From assembly GCF_004522235.1 (NCBI RefSeq), contig NZ_SDLT01000038.1, forward strand, positions 39,465 to 103,464: a stretch of DNA of 64,000 nucleotides. The letters run 5' to 3'. The stretch comes from Amycolatopsis nivea (GTDB lineage: Bacteria > Actinomycetota > Actinomycetes > Mycobacteriales > Pseudonocardiaceae). The notes beneath the pieces are model-generated. The model had not been told where the DNA came from. It saw only the letters and a list, made by a program, of their open reading frames with translations, and did no database searches. Shown here piece by piece: positions 1 through 8,310 of the stretch; the first letter of the stretch is position 1; the number at the start of each line of letters is the position of its first letter. The translations under genes were made by a program, and so were the position numbers.

Positions 1-1
1 C

Positions 2-2083
2 CTCGAATCCTTCGGCGGCACCAGCGAATCCGCCCCGCTGACCGCGGGCGTCGCCGCGCTGGTGATCCAGAGTTATCGCAATTCCCACCACGGTGCGTCG
101 CCGACGCCCGCACAGGTGAAGCAGATCATCACCAGCACCGCGCGGGACCTCAACCTCCCGGCCGACGAGCAGGGCGCGGGCCTTCTCGACGCCCGCGCGG
201 CGGTCGAAGCGGCGCTCACCGCTCCGGGTTCGACCGGGGCGCCGGCGGGCGTCTCGTCCAACATCACGCTGTCGGCCGACCAGCTGACGCTGGAAGGCGC
301 GCCGGGCAGCACGCAGCACGCGTCGGTCAACGTCACCAACTCGGGCACCAAGCCGCTGACGGTCAGCACCGGCACGCGGACGTTCGCCCCGATGGGGACG
401 CAGACACAGACCACCGGGTTCGACTCGACCAAGCTGCCGACCTTCCCGTACTTCAACGGCACGAACTGGGCGTACAAGAAGGTCACCTTCTCCGTGCCGA
501 ACGGCGCGCAGCGACTGCTGGCGCGGATGGCGTGGCAGGGCAGCCCGAAGACGGTCAACGGCCAGTCCGTCACCCCGGTGGTGCGGCTGACGCTGCTCGC
601 TCCGGACGGCACCTTCGTCGCCAACAGCCGTCCGCAGGGCGGGGCCGCGACGGCGAACTACGCCAACGTGGACGTCACGCGCCCGGCCGCGGGCACGTGG
701 ACCGCGGTGCTGTACTCCGCGTCCGGGCAGGCCGGCTACACCGGTGACATCCAGCTGGCGACCACCGCGCAGCGGGCTGTCCCGTACGGCCAGGTTTCGC
801 CGCAGATCCTGCAGCTCAACCCGGGTCAGACGAAGCCGGTGCACGTCGCACTGCAGGCCCCGGCCAGCGGCGGCGACGCGGACTACTCGATCACCTTCGG
901 CAGCTCCGACGGACACCAGACCACGGTGTCGGCCGTGCTGCGCGCGCTGATCCCGACGAAGAACGGCCCCGGCGCGTTCGGCGGTACGATCACCGGCGGC
1001 AACGCCCGCGCGGTGTCGCCGGCGCAGACCTTCTCCTACGAATTCGACGTTCCGCGCGGCAAGCGGGACCTCGACGTCGCGGTGAAGCTGCAGGACCCGG
1101 GCACGCTGCTCGACGGCGTCCTGGTCGACCCGAACGGCGAACTCGCCGACGTGAACAGCAACGCCTACCTCGATTCGGCCACCACGCTGAAGCAGGGCAC
1201 CGCGTTGCAGCTCGTGGACGCGAACCCGCTGCCGGGGCGCTGGCACCTGGTGCTCGTCGTGCAGAACCCGGTGACGGGCAAGCAGATCGACCAGCCGTTC
1301 ACCGGAACCGTCGGCTTCGACCAGGTCTCGGCCAGCGCGCCTGCGCTGCCGCAGTCCGCGTCGCTCGCCGCGGGCAAGGCGGTGACCGTGCCGGTGACGG
1401 TGCGCAACACCGGCATCGAACCGATCGCCATCGGCGTCGACGCGCGCACGAACGCGAAGCAAACGCTCCAGCCGCAGCCGATCCAGGGTTCGACTGAGGT
1501 CGACCTGCCGGAGTTGAACGCGAACGCGCCGGTGTACTCGATCCCGCCGGAGACGAGCAAGTTCACCGTCGCGACGTCCTCGACCGTGCCCGCGCAGGCG
1601 GAGATCCAGGGCTCGGCGGCGGGCATCGACGTGCTCGGCGACCTGAAGTCCGCGCAGAACGGCAGCACGGTGTCGGTCGCGACGATCGGCGAGAAGACCG
1701 GCTACGTCACCAAGGGCGTCTGGTTCGCCGACGTGCAGGAGATCGGCCCGTTCGGTCCGGACGGCGCGCCTGCCGGGCATTCGAGCTACACGGCGTCGAT
1801 CCAGACGGCGGGCTTCGACGGTTCGGTGACGTCGTCGACCGGCGACCCGTACGGCCAGTCGGTGGACCCGAACGGCACCGGCGGCACGCCGCAGCTGGTG
1901 AAGCCGGGCGAGACCGCGACGATCCTGGTGACGATCACGCCGTCGGGCAACCGCGGGCAGAAGGTGGCCGGGCACTTGAACATCGTGACCGTGCCTTCGC
2001 TGCCGACCGGCGTGACCGGTCTGCCGCAGGTCGGAACCGGTGAGGTGCTGGCGACTCTGCCGTACAGCTACCGCATCGGCTGA
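2..2083 (+). CDS. Secreted S8 (subtilisin-like) serine protease, 3' part
   Basis: Partial gene: the reading frame is open from the first bases of the window, so the start and most of the catalytic domain lie upstream. The first codons encode LESFGGTSESAPLTAGVAAL, the GTS signature around the catalytic serine of S8 peptidases; the serine codon is at nt 23-25. The catalytic Asp and His are not in view. The remaining roughly 690 residues are rich in Thr, Gly, Val and Ala. They read as successive beta-sandwich stalk domains (for example ADQLTLEGAPGS and the later AAGKAVTVPVTVRNTGIEP repeat), as in large extracellular actinomycete subtilases. It probably acts outside the cell. A strong hairpin directly follows the stop. 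Confidence 0.9.
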   Translation, partial: LESFGGTSESAPLTAGVAALVIQSYRNSHHGASPTPAQVKQIITSTARDLNLPADEQGAGLLDARAAVEAALTAPGSTGAPAGVSSNITLSADQLTLEGAPGSTQHASVNVTNSGTKPLTVSTGTRTFAPMGTQTQTTGFDSTKLPTFPYFNGTNWAYKKVTFSVPNGAQRLLARMAWQGSPKTVNGQSVTPVVRLTLLAPDGTFVANSRPQGGAATANYANVDVTRPAAGTWTAVLYSASGQAGYTGDIQLATTAQRAVPYGQVSPQILQLNPGQTKPVHVALQAPASGGDADYSITFGSSDGHQTTVSAVLRALIPTKNGPGAFGGTITGGNARAVSPAQTFSYEFDVPRGKRDLDVAVKLQDPGTLLDGVLVDPNGELADVNSNAYLDSATTLKQGTALQLVDANPLPGRWHLVLVVQNPVTGKQIDQPFTGTVGFDQVSASAPALPQSASLAAGKAVTVPVTVRNTGIEPIAIGVDARTNAKQTLQPQPIQGSTEVDLPELNANAPVYSIPPETSKFTVATSSTVPAQAEIQGSAAGIDVLGDLKSAQNGSTVSVATIGEKTGYVTKGVWFADVQEIGPFGPDGAPAGHSSYTASIQTAGFDGSVTSSTGDPYGQSVDPNGTGGTPQLVKPGETATILVTITPSGNRGQKVAGHLNIVTVPSLPTGVTGLPQVGTGEVLATLPYSYRIG

Positions 2084-2093
2084 TCTCGCGTTC

Positions 2094-2142
2094 CGTGAGG
2101 GGAACCCTGAGGGAATCTGATTCCCTCAGGGTTCCCCTCACG
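2094..2142. terminator. Perfect 23-bp inverted repeat, terminator or dispersed palindrome
   Basis: Two perfectly complementary 23-nt arms (2094-2116 and 2120-2142) enclose a 3-nt loop, CTG. The arm starts CGTGAGGGGAACCCTGAGGG. It lies between the convergent protease and LysR genes and has no T-tract. The right arm recurs base for base near the window end (63944-63966), so this is a repeated element that may also terminate transcription from both sides. Confidence 0.75.
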
Positions 2143-2146
2143 TACT

Positions 2147-3085
2147 TCACGTGCTCAGAAGCGCGCGGAGGGATTCGGCGTGCGCGCGCGTCATCGCCGC
2201 CCGGACGCGCGGGAGGCGCCCGGCGAGCGGCCCGTCGTCCGCCCAGGCGAGCACGAGAGTCGAGTTCGTGGCCGCGCAATGCAATGGCCGGTAAGAAGTG
2301 TCCGGCATCGGTCTCGTCGGCGGAGCTGTCACGGTCAGGATTCCGGCGCCGTGCCCGAGAGACAGCACCGCCCATTCACTGTCGGCGTAGCAGAGCCGCG
2401 GATCAGCACCGGCGTCGGCGAAGGCCGCGAGCAGTGCCCGCGTACGCGGCTGCACGGTCTGGTCAAGGAGAACGCAGCGCTGGCGGGACAGCGCGGCCGG
2501 CGTGAGCGAGTCCGGGACGCCGAGCGGATGTCCGAGCGGAATGCCAACCACCAGCGGTTCCGTGGCCACCGAAACCCATCCGAGAGGGCGTTCCCGCACG
2601 GCGTCCTGGCGCAGCAGGCCGAGGTCCAGTTCCTCGCGCAGCAACGCTTCCGCCAGCTCCGCGGCCGATTCGGCGGTCCGGATAGCCAGCCCGGCGTCGG
2701 GATTGCGCAACCCCACCTCGCGGATCAGCCGCGGCAGCACGGGTGTCGGCACCGAGCCGATCCGGATCTGCGCGACGGGACGCTCCAGCCCGGCGCGAGC
2801 GGCGGTCAGCATCCGGTCGAACTGCGGGACCACCGCCGAGGCGTGTTCGAGGAGGAGTTCGCCGGTCTCGGTGAACAGCTTCCCGGCCGGTTCCGCGGCC
2901 AGCAGCGCGGCGCCGATCATCCGTTCCAGCCGCCGGATCCGCAGGGTGAGCTTGGCCGGGGTGGTTCCGAGCACGGCCGCGGCGGCCGCCACGCTGCCCG
3001 CCTCGGCGACCGCGACCAGCAGCTTCAGCTGCCGCAGCTCGAGGTCGGCGCCCGAGCGGATCAGCTGGTCCGGGCGGTCAGCCAC
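2147..3085 (-). CDS. LysR-family transcriptional regulator (second of a pair)
   Basis: A 312-residue LysR regulator. The N-terminal winged helix-turn-helix is recognisable (LELRQLKLLVAVAEAGSVAA, then RIRRLERMIGAALL). It is followed by a substrate-binding domain (VAQIRIGSVPTPVLPRLIRE onward). I chose the GTG at 3085 because it places the HTH about 12 residues from the N-terminus. This start lies 25 nt inside the upstream LysR gene, so the two are probably translationally coupled. The wing region is less typical than in its neighbour (AEPAGKLFTETGELLLEHA). The regulated genes may be the divergent CDPS operon beyond its partner; no ligand can be inferred. Confidence 0.85.
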   Translation of the reverse strand: MADRPDQLIRSGADLELRQLKLLVAVAEAGSVAAAAAVLGTTPAKLTLRIRRLERMIGAALLAAEPAGKLFTETGELLLEHASAVVPQFDRMLTAARAGLERPVAQIRIGSVPTPVLPRLIREVGLRNPDAGLAIRTAESAAELAEALLREELDLGLLRQDAVRERPLGWVSVATEPLVVGIPLGHPLGVPDSLTPAALSRQRCVLLDQTVQPRTRALLAAFADAGADPRLCYADSEWAVLSLGHGAGILTVTAPPTRPMPDTSYRPLHCAATNSTLVLAWADDGPLAGRLPRVRAAMTRAHAESLRALLST

Positions 3086-4014
3086 GGCAGTTCCCCCGGA
3101 ATCGCGCGCGGGCCGTCGAAGCCGCCCTTGTGGTCGTGATAGGCGTCGAGGATCAACCCGGCGAGCAGGCTGACCCGCGCGGCGACCGGACTGTCCTCCC
3201 GATACAGCAGGAAATGGCTGGTCCGCGCCCGCAGTCCGGGAACCGGGCGGTGCACCACGCCCGGGGCGAGCGGGCGGGAGGCCTGGACGAGCGTGACGTC
3301 GCCCTGGTAGCGGACGATCTCGTCGCGCGGGCCGGAGACCGGCACGTAGTGGGCGATCACCGGGGCGAAGCCGTACGGGCCGCACACCCGGGCGAGGAAC
3401 TCGCGGCAGCGGTCCGGCCCGGTCGAGGAGATCCACCGCTCGTGTTCCAGCTCGGCCAGGTCCACCTCGTGCCGGGCGGCGAGCGGATGCCAGTCCGGGA
3501 GCATCATCAGCAGCGGGTCCTCGGCGAGGTCGATCCGCCCGGTGTTCGCGGGCAGCGGCACGTCGCACTGTTCGGACAGGACGGCGAGGTCGAGTTCGCC
3601 GCGGCCGAACCAGCCGAGCATCTCCGCGGTCGACTCGGCGGTCCGGATCTCCGCCCGGTCGCCGAGCCCGGTCGTCTCCAGTGCGCGAAGCAGCGGGCCG
3701 GACAGGACGGTTTCCGACCAGCCGACCCGCAACGCGCTTTCGCGCTGGGCGCAGTGCTGTGCGAGGGCGGGCCCGATCCGGGCGGTGCGTGCCAGGATCC
3801 CGTCCGCGTAGTCGAGGATCAGCTGCCCGAACGGCGTGGGCCGCACCCCGGCGCGGGCGCGTTCGAACAACGCCCGGCCGAGCAGTTCCTCGATCCTGCG
3901 CAGTTCGCGGCTGAGGGCGGGTTGCGGCAGCACCAGTTCGGTGGCCGCGCGGTTGAGGCTGCCCGCTTTCGCGATCGCCTGGAGGTGGCGCAAATGCTTG
4001 AGTTCCAACTCCAC
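3061..4014 (-). CDS. LysR-family transcriptional regulator
   Basis: A 317-residue protein with a canonical LysR HTH at residues 1-60 (LKHLRHLQAIAKAGSLNRAA, PQPALSRELRRIEELLG, FGQLILDYA). An effector-binding domain follows (ALRVGWSETVLSGPLLRALE). The start is GTG at 4014, with no good ribosome binding site. It is divergent from the cyclodipeptide synthase gene with 227 nt between them, the classic arrangement for a LysR activator and its target. Its 3' end overlaps the second LysR gene by 25 nt. Control of the CDPS operon is inferred from position only. Confidence 0.88.
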   Translation of the reverse strand: MELELKHLRHLQAIAKAGSLNRAATELVLPQPALSRELRRIEELLGRALFERARAGVRPTPFGQLILDYADGILARTARIGPALAQHCAQRESALRVGWSETVLSGPLLRALETTGLGDRAEIRTAESTAEMLGWFGRGELDLAVLSEQCDVPLPANTGRIDLAEDPLLMMLPDWHPLAARHEVDLAELEHERWISSTGPDRCREFLARVCGPYGFAPVIAHYVPVSGPRDEIVRYQGDVTLVQASRPLAPGVVHRPVPGLRARTSHFLLYREDSPVAARVSLLAGLILDAYHDHKGGFDGPRAIPGELPWLTARTS

Positions 4015-4085
4015 GAAAGTTCACGATATGACGCCTGCCGGGGCGAGTGCACCGGCGAAAGTGTGGCAATCGCCCGACCAAAGTA

Positions 4086-4100
4086 GGAAATCCTCTTTCC
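4086..4100. promoter_or_regulatory. Small inverted repeat in LysR/CDPS divergent region
   Basis: GGAAA-TCCTC-TTTCC, two perfect 5-bp arms, lies in the 227-nt region shared by the LysR gene and the CDPS operon. It is short and could be chance, but LysR sites are usually small interrupted palindromes in just this place. I found no convincing -35/-10 pair in this region. Confidence 0.3.
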
Positions 4101-4241
4101 GAACCGCCGGCCTCGCCGTCCCGCGACGGCATAACCGGCAGGCATTACCCACGCCGTCCGGATCCCGGCACAGTGATCCGCACCAGTCCCGCCCCGCCGG
4201 GAGAAACGCGGAATCGAGACGAGAAAAGGTGGAGGATTTCC

Positions 4242-4925
4242 ATGTTCGACGCGACTCCGCTGTCTTCCGGCTGCGCCCGCCTGTATCCGGACGTCCGGCA
4301 CGCGTGTGTCGGAGTGAGCCCGTTCAACGGTTATTTCACCGCGGACCGGCTGGCCCGGCTCGCCGCGTGGACCGCGGAGCACTTCGCCGAGTTCTGCTTT
4401 TTCGTCCCGGACGAGGTCACCGCCTACACGCTCGAAGCGCTCGGATACCCGCCGGCCAGGGCGAAACAGAAAGCGCACCGGCAGTCCTGCCACGTGCACA
4501 ACAAGATCGCCGCCGCACTGCGCGCGCTGGACGTGCCCGACCCGGAGAGCCGGATCCTCGGCATGGCCCGGCTGCGCGAACTGCCCGCCTATCGGCGGCT
4601 GCTCGCGGCGGCGGAAAACCACTTCGAAACCGACAGCGCATTCCGGTCAGCCTGCTACGGCGCTTCCACCTGGGTGCTGCAGGGCCGGACGGGAAACGTG
4701 CCGGGCGAGGGCGCGCTGCGGCTCGCGGTGCGCTACTTCCTCGCCGAACTCCCGTTGTTCGCCGGTTCCGGGCTGATCACCGGAAATCCGCGGTCGATGT
4801 TCGTCTACCACCAGCGGGTGCCGTTTCTGCGGAAGTTCTTCGACCGGGAATTCGCGTTCCGGCCCGAGCCGGGCCAGGGTTTCCTGGTCGTCGCCGAAGC
4901 CGCGCTGGAAGCGACCGGCCGATGA
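4242..4925 (+). CDS. tRNA-dependent cyclodipeptide synthase, NYH type
   Basis: A 227-residue cyclodipeptide synthase (CDPS), which joins two aminoacyl-tRNAs into a diketopiperazine. GVSPFNGYF carries the nucleophilic Ser26 (the serine that receives the first aminoacyl group) and Asn29. The helix RYFLAELPLF has Tyr165 and Glu169, spaced like the catalytic Tyr/Glu pair of AlbC. VYHQ has Tyr189 and His190, placing it in the NYH rather than XYP subfamily. Basic helix RAKQKAHRQSCH (about residues 74-85) suits tRNA binding. The ATG at 4242 has a GGAGG site 6 nt upstream. The stop overlaps the next start (ATGA), so it is coupled to the permease-rhodanese gene. Which amino acids are joined cannot be read with confidence. 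No cyclodipeptide oxidase or tailoring P450 is adjacent. Confidence 0.93.
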   Translation: MFDATPLSSGCARLYPDVRHACVGVSPFNGYFTADRLARLAAWTAEHFAEFCFFVPDEVTAYTLEALGYPPARAKQKAHRQSCHVHNKIAAALRALDVPDPESRILGMARLRELPAYRRLLAAAENHFETDSAFRSACYGASTWVLQGRTGNVPGEGALRLAVRYFLAELPLFAGSGLITGNPRSMFVYHQRVPFLRKFFDREFAFRPEPGQGFLVVAEAALEATGR

Positions 4926-6604
4926 GCGACCGCCACGACGACTATTCGCTGACCCGCGTCCCGGACGCCGCCCGCCGGTCCTGGCCCTCGGTCGCGGTGC
5001 AGCGGTTCGGGCAGGTGTCGTCGTTCCAGCAGTTCATCGTCGGCGCGCTGCTGGGCTACGGCATGACGTTCTGGAACGCGGTGCTGGCCATCACGATCGG
5101 TTCGGTGCTGCTGGAGGTCATCACCGTGCTGCTCGGCATCGCCGGGGTGCGGGAAGGACTGTCCACCTCGGTGCTGGCCCGCTGGGCCGGGTTCGGCCGG
5201 AAGGGTTCCGCGCTGGTCGGCCTGCTGGTGGCGGTCAGCCTCGCGGGCTGGTTCGGCGTGCAGAACGGGGTGTTCGCGCACGGGATGCACGCCCTCGGCG
5301 GCGCGGTGCCGGAATGGGGCTGGGCGCTGGTCGGCGGAGCGGCGATCACCGTGATCACCGTCTACGGCTTCCGCCTGATGGCCTGGACCGCCTACCTGAC
5401 CGTGCCCGCTTTCCTGCTGCTGGCCGGGTATTCGGTGCTCGACGCACTGCACACGCACTCGCTGGCGGACTTGGTTTCCGCTCCCCCGCCGGGACCGCCG
5501 CTGTCGCTCGGCGCGGCGACCACGCTGGTGTCCGGGGCGTTCATCCTCGGCGCGCTGATGACCCCGGACATGACCCGGTTCAACCGCACCCGCGCCGACG
5601 TCGTCAAGCAGACCGTGCTCAGCGTGACGCTCGGCGAGTACCTGATCGGGCTGATCGGCGTGCTGCTCGCGCACGCCGCCGCGACCTCGGACGTCGTCGG
5701 CATCGTCACCTCCTCCTCGGGGCTGCTCGGCACCCTGGTGCTGGCCACCGCGATCCTCAAGATCAACGACTGGAACCTGTACTCCTCCTCGCTCGGCCTG
5801 GTCAACGTCGTCGACGTGCTGTTCGACCGGAAGGTCGGCCGGGTGCGAGTGGTCCTGGTGCTCGGGGTGTTCGGCACGGCGGCGTCCGCGCTCGGGATCG
5901 CCGACCACTTCGCCGGGTTCCTGACCGCGGTCGGCGTGCTCGCCCCGCCGGTCGCCGGGGTGCTCATCGCGGAGTACTTCGTGCTTCGCCGGTGCCGTCC
6001 GGTTTTCGCCGCCCTGCGCCGGGGACAAGCGGTCGCCGGGCGCGACTGGGAGCTCGCGGCGCTGATCAGCTGGGCGCTCGGGACGGCTTTCGCGCTCGTC
6101 TTCGATTTCGGGATTCCCACGATCAACTCGGTGGTCGTGGCGTTCGTCAGTCACCTCGCGGCGGGCCTGCTTGCCCGCCGCCGGAACCCGGGAGGAACCG
6201 GCATGCTGCCGCTGATCGGCCGCGAAGAGCTGAAAACCGCGATGGACGAGGGCACGGTGATCGTCGTCGACACCATGCCGCCGGACTACTACGCCCGCGA
6301 ACACCTTCCCGGCGCCCGCAACATCCCGGGCTTCCCCTACGAGCAGGCCGCGGCGTTCACCGACGAGCATGCGCCGCGGGTGGTCCCGGACAAGGACGCG
6401 GCGATCGTCGTCTACTGCGCCAACACCCCTTGCCGCAACAGCGAATTCGTCGGCGCCCGGCTGCTCGAACTCGGGTACGCCGACGTCCGCAAGTACCGCG
6501 AAGGAATCGAAGACTGGGTCGGCGCCGGCCATCCCACCGAAACCGGCCCCGCCCCCGAAGCCCCGGCGCGTCCGGCGCCGGTGCCCGTCACCCACCCCGA
6601 ATAG
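4922..6604 (+). CDS. NCS1 nucleobase/hydantoin-type permease fused to rhodanese domain
   Basis: A 560-residue membrane protein. Residues 20-420 hold about 12 hydrophobic segments with the look of the NCS1 (cytosine/purine/hydantoin) family, for example FQQFIVGALLGYGMTFWNAV, LAGWFGVQNG and MTPDMTRFNRTRADVVKQT. From about residue 428 it becomes soluble and matches a rhodanese domain (LPLIGREELKTAMDEGTVIV, ARNIPGFP) with the active-site loop YCANTPCRNS (Cys499, plus Cys504). The ATG overlaps the CDPS stop by 4 nt. An internal ATG at 6203, preceded by GGGAGG 7 nt upstream and in frame, could give the rhodanese alone. NCS1 carriers take up planar amide rings, so a cyclodipeptide or its precursor is a plausible substrate, by inference only. 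Confidence 0.85.
   Translation: MSDRHDDYSLTRVPDAARRSWPSVAVQRFGQVSSFQQFIVGALLGYGMTFWNAVLAITIGSVLLEVITVLLGIAGVREGLSTSVLARWAGFGRKGSALVGLLVAVSLAGWFGVQNGVFAHGMHALGGAVPEWGWALVGGAAITVITVYGFRLMAWTAYLTVPAFLLLAGYSVLDALHTHSLADLVSAPPPGPPLSLGAATTLVSGAFILGALMTPDMTRFNRTRADVVKQTVLSVTLGEYLIGLIGVLLAHAAATSDVVGIVTSSSGLLGTLVLATAILKINDWNLYSSSLGLVNVVDVLFDRKVGRVRVVLVLGVFGTAASALGIADHFAGFLTAVGVLAPPVAGVLIAEYFVLRRCRPVFAALRRGQAVAGRDWELAALISWALGTAFALVFDFGIPTINSVVVAFVSHLAAGLLARRRNPGGTGMLPLIGREELKTAMDEGTVIVVDTMPPDYYAREHLPGARNIPGFPYEQAAAFTDEHAPRVVPDKDAAIVVYCANTPCRNSEFVGARLLELGYADVRKYREGIEDWVGAGHPTETGPAPEAPARPAPVPVTHPE
6203..6604 (+). other. Possible internally initiated stand-alone rhodanese
   Basis: Inside the permease-rhodanese gene, exactly at the domain border, an in-frame ATG follows GGGAGG (6190-6195) with a 7-nt gap. 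Initiation here would give a 133-residue soluble rhodanese with the active-site cysteine, alongside the long fusion. This is read from the sequence; use of the site is not proven. Confidence 0.4.
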
Positions 6605-6614
6605 AGGAGAGAAC

Positions 6615-7079
6615 ATGGGAACGAGAATCCGGATGTTCGCGGCCGTCGCGGCGATGACGGCGGGAGTCCTCGGCGGCGCCGCGGCGACGCCGGCGAGCGC
6701 CGCCCCGGCGTCCTACGTTTCGCTGGCCCCGCAGGACGAGACCGTCGTCGACGTCACCTCGGCCAACTACGACCAGGTGATGGAGATGTCCAAGACCAAG
6801 CCGGTCGTGCTGGACTTCTACGCCAGCTGGTGCGGTCCCTGCCAGAAGATGGCCCCGTACCTGGAGAAATACCACACGGCCGACGGCGGCAAGTGGATCT
6901 GGGCGAAGGTGGACCTGAGCGAGCAGGGCCAGAACAAGGACATCGCCGACAAGTACGGCATCGAGTACATCCCCACGCTGATCGACATCTCCGCCGGACA
7001 GGAGAAGGGCAGCCGGGTGGTCGGCTTCGACGAGGGCAGCGGCCCGGACGACCTGCGCACCTGGCTGAACAACCTCTGA
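6615..7079 (+). CDS. Secreted thioredoxin-like protein
   Basis: A 154-residue protein with a Sec-type signal peptide: basic start MGTRIRM, hydrophobic stretch, ATPASAAPA cleavage region near residue 32. One thioredoxin fold follows (VVLDFYASWCGPCQKMAPYL) with the WCGPC redox motif at Cys73 and Cys76. The cis-proline loop is EYIPTLIDI. It starts 10 nt after the permease-rhodanese gene and has a GAGGAGA site, so it belongs to the CDPS operon. It probably acts as a thiol oxidoreductase outside the membrane. Its operon place beside a rhodanese suggests a sulfur or disulfide step, but no partner is visible. Confidence 0.9.
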   Translation: MGTRIRMFAAVAAMTAGVLGGAAATPASAAPASYVSLAPQDETVVDVTSANYDQVMEMSKTKPVVLDFYASWCGPCQKMAPYLEKYHTADGGKWIWAKVDLSEQGQNKDIADKYGIEYIPTLIDISAGQEKGSRVVGFDEGSGPDDLRTWLNNL

Positions 7080-7140
7080 CCGCGCCCGCCTCCGCCGGGA
7101 TTCCCCGGGATCCCGGCGGAGGCTCCCCGAAGGGACGACC

Positions 7141-8310
7141 ATGAAACGCACCCCGAAAGCCGTCGTGCTGGCGGCCCTGCTCTCGGTCGCGGCCGGCGTG
7201 CTGCCGGCGGCGGCCTCCGCCGCGCCGGACGACGCCGCGGTGTACATCGTGCGGCTCAAGCCGATGGACAAAGACAAGGACAAGGTCACCGCCGCCGCGA
7301 ACGCGCTGATCGCCAAGTACGGCGGCACGCTGCGCCGGGTCTACTACTCGGTGTCGCAGGCGTTTTCCCTTTCCGCGACCCGGGAACAGCACGACAAGTA
7401 CCTCACCGACGCCGCGGTCACCACGGTCGGGGACAACCAGGTCTACACCGCGGCCGGGACCCAGGACGACCCGCCTTCGTGGGGACAGGACCGGATCGAC
7501 CAGGCGGACCTCCCGCTCGACGGCAGCTACACCTACCCGAACACCGCGGCCAACGTGCACGTGTACGTGCTCGACACCGGGGTGCGCACGACCCACCACG
7601 ACTTCGGCGGACGCGCCCACGCCGCGTACGACGCGGTCGACCCCGACGCGGACCAGAGCGGAACGGACTGCAACGGCCACGGCACCCAGGTCGCGGCCGC
7701 CATCGCGGGCCGCCGTTACGGTGTCGCGAAAGAGGCTTCGGTCGAATCGGTGCGCACCCTCGGCTGCGACGGCACGGGCACGTCCGAGGAGATTCTGTCC
7801 GCTTTGGACTGGGTGAACCTCAACGCACAGCGCCCGGCCGTGCTGAACCTCAGCTTCGCCGGCCCCAGCGGCACGGTCCTCGACATCCAGCTCTACAAGA
7901 TGACCCAGAACGGCCTCGCCTACACCGTCGCCGCGGGCAACGGCACCGGCGGTGCCGGAGTGAACGCCTGCGACATCACGCCCGCCCGGCAGACCACCGG
8001 GATCACCGTGGGCGCCACCGATCAGGCCGACCACCGGGTGCCGTCCTCGAACTTCGGCAGCTGCGTGGACCTTTACGCGCCCGGCAAGGACATTCCGACG
8101 GCGGGCAACACCGGCGATTGCGCGTCGAGCGTGGTTTCCGGCACGTCGATCGCCTCGGCGGAAGCGGCGGGGGTGGCGGCGATGTTCCTGTCGGCGCATC
8201 CGGACGCGACGCCGGACCAGGTGCTCAAGGGCATGACCGACGCGGCGACGAAGGACAAGGTCGTCGATCCGGGCGAGGGATCGCACAACCTGCTGCTGCA
8301 CACGACGTAA
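7141..8310 (+). CDS. Secreted proteinase-K-like S8 serine protease
   Basis: A 389-residue preproprotein. A signal peptide (LLSVAAGVLPAAASAAPDD) is followed by an inhibitor I9-type propeptide (YIVRLKPMDKDKD ... ALIAKYGGTLRRVYYSV) and a proteinase-K-like catalytic domain. The triad is visible as Asp145 (VLDTGV), His180 (CNGHGTQVAA) and Ser336 (SGTSIASAEAAG). Asn in AAGNGTG forms the oxyanion hole. The length is normal for the family. It follows the thioredoxin gene by 61 nt on the same strand and may share its transcript; paired cysteines (for example NACD, GSCVD, GDCAS) could be substrates for that thioredoxin, by inference. Confidence 0.93.
   Translation: MKRTPKAVVLAALLSVAAGVLPAAASAAPDDAAVYIVRLKPMDKDKDKVTAAANALIAKYGGTLRRVYYSVSQAFSLSATREQHDKYLTDAAVTTVGDNQVYTAAGTQDDPPSWGQDRIDQADLPLDGSYTYPNTAANVHVYVLDTGVRTTHHDFGGRAHAAYDAVDPDADQSGTDCNGHGTQVAAAIAGRRYGVAKEASVESVRTLGCDGTGTSEEILSALDWVNLNAQRPAVLNLSFAGPSGTVLDIQLYKMTQNGLAYTVAAGNGTGGAGVNACDITPARQTTGITVGATDQADHRVPSSNFGSCVDLYAPGKDIPTAGNTGDCASSVVSGTSIASAEAAGVAAMFLSAHPDATPDQVLKGMTDAATKDKVVDPGEGSHNLLLHTT

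Noticed and set aside
5314..6657. Long open frames opposite to or overlapping large genes (for example over the permease, NRPS and sedolisin genes)
   Set aside because: They are high-GC shadow frames with Arg/Pro/Ala-rich nonsense composition and no family signature.
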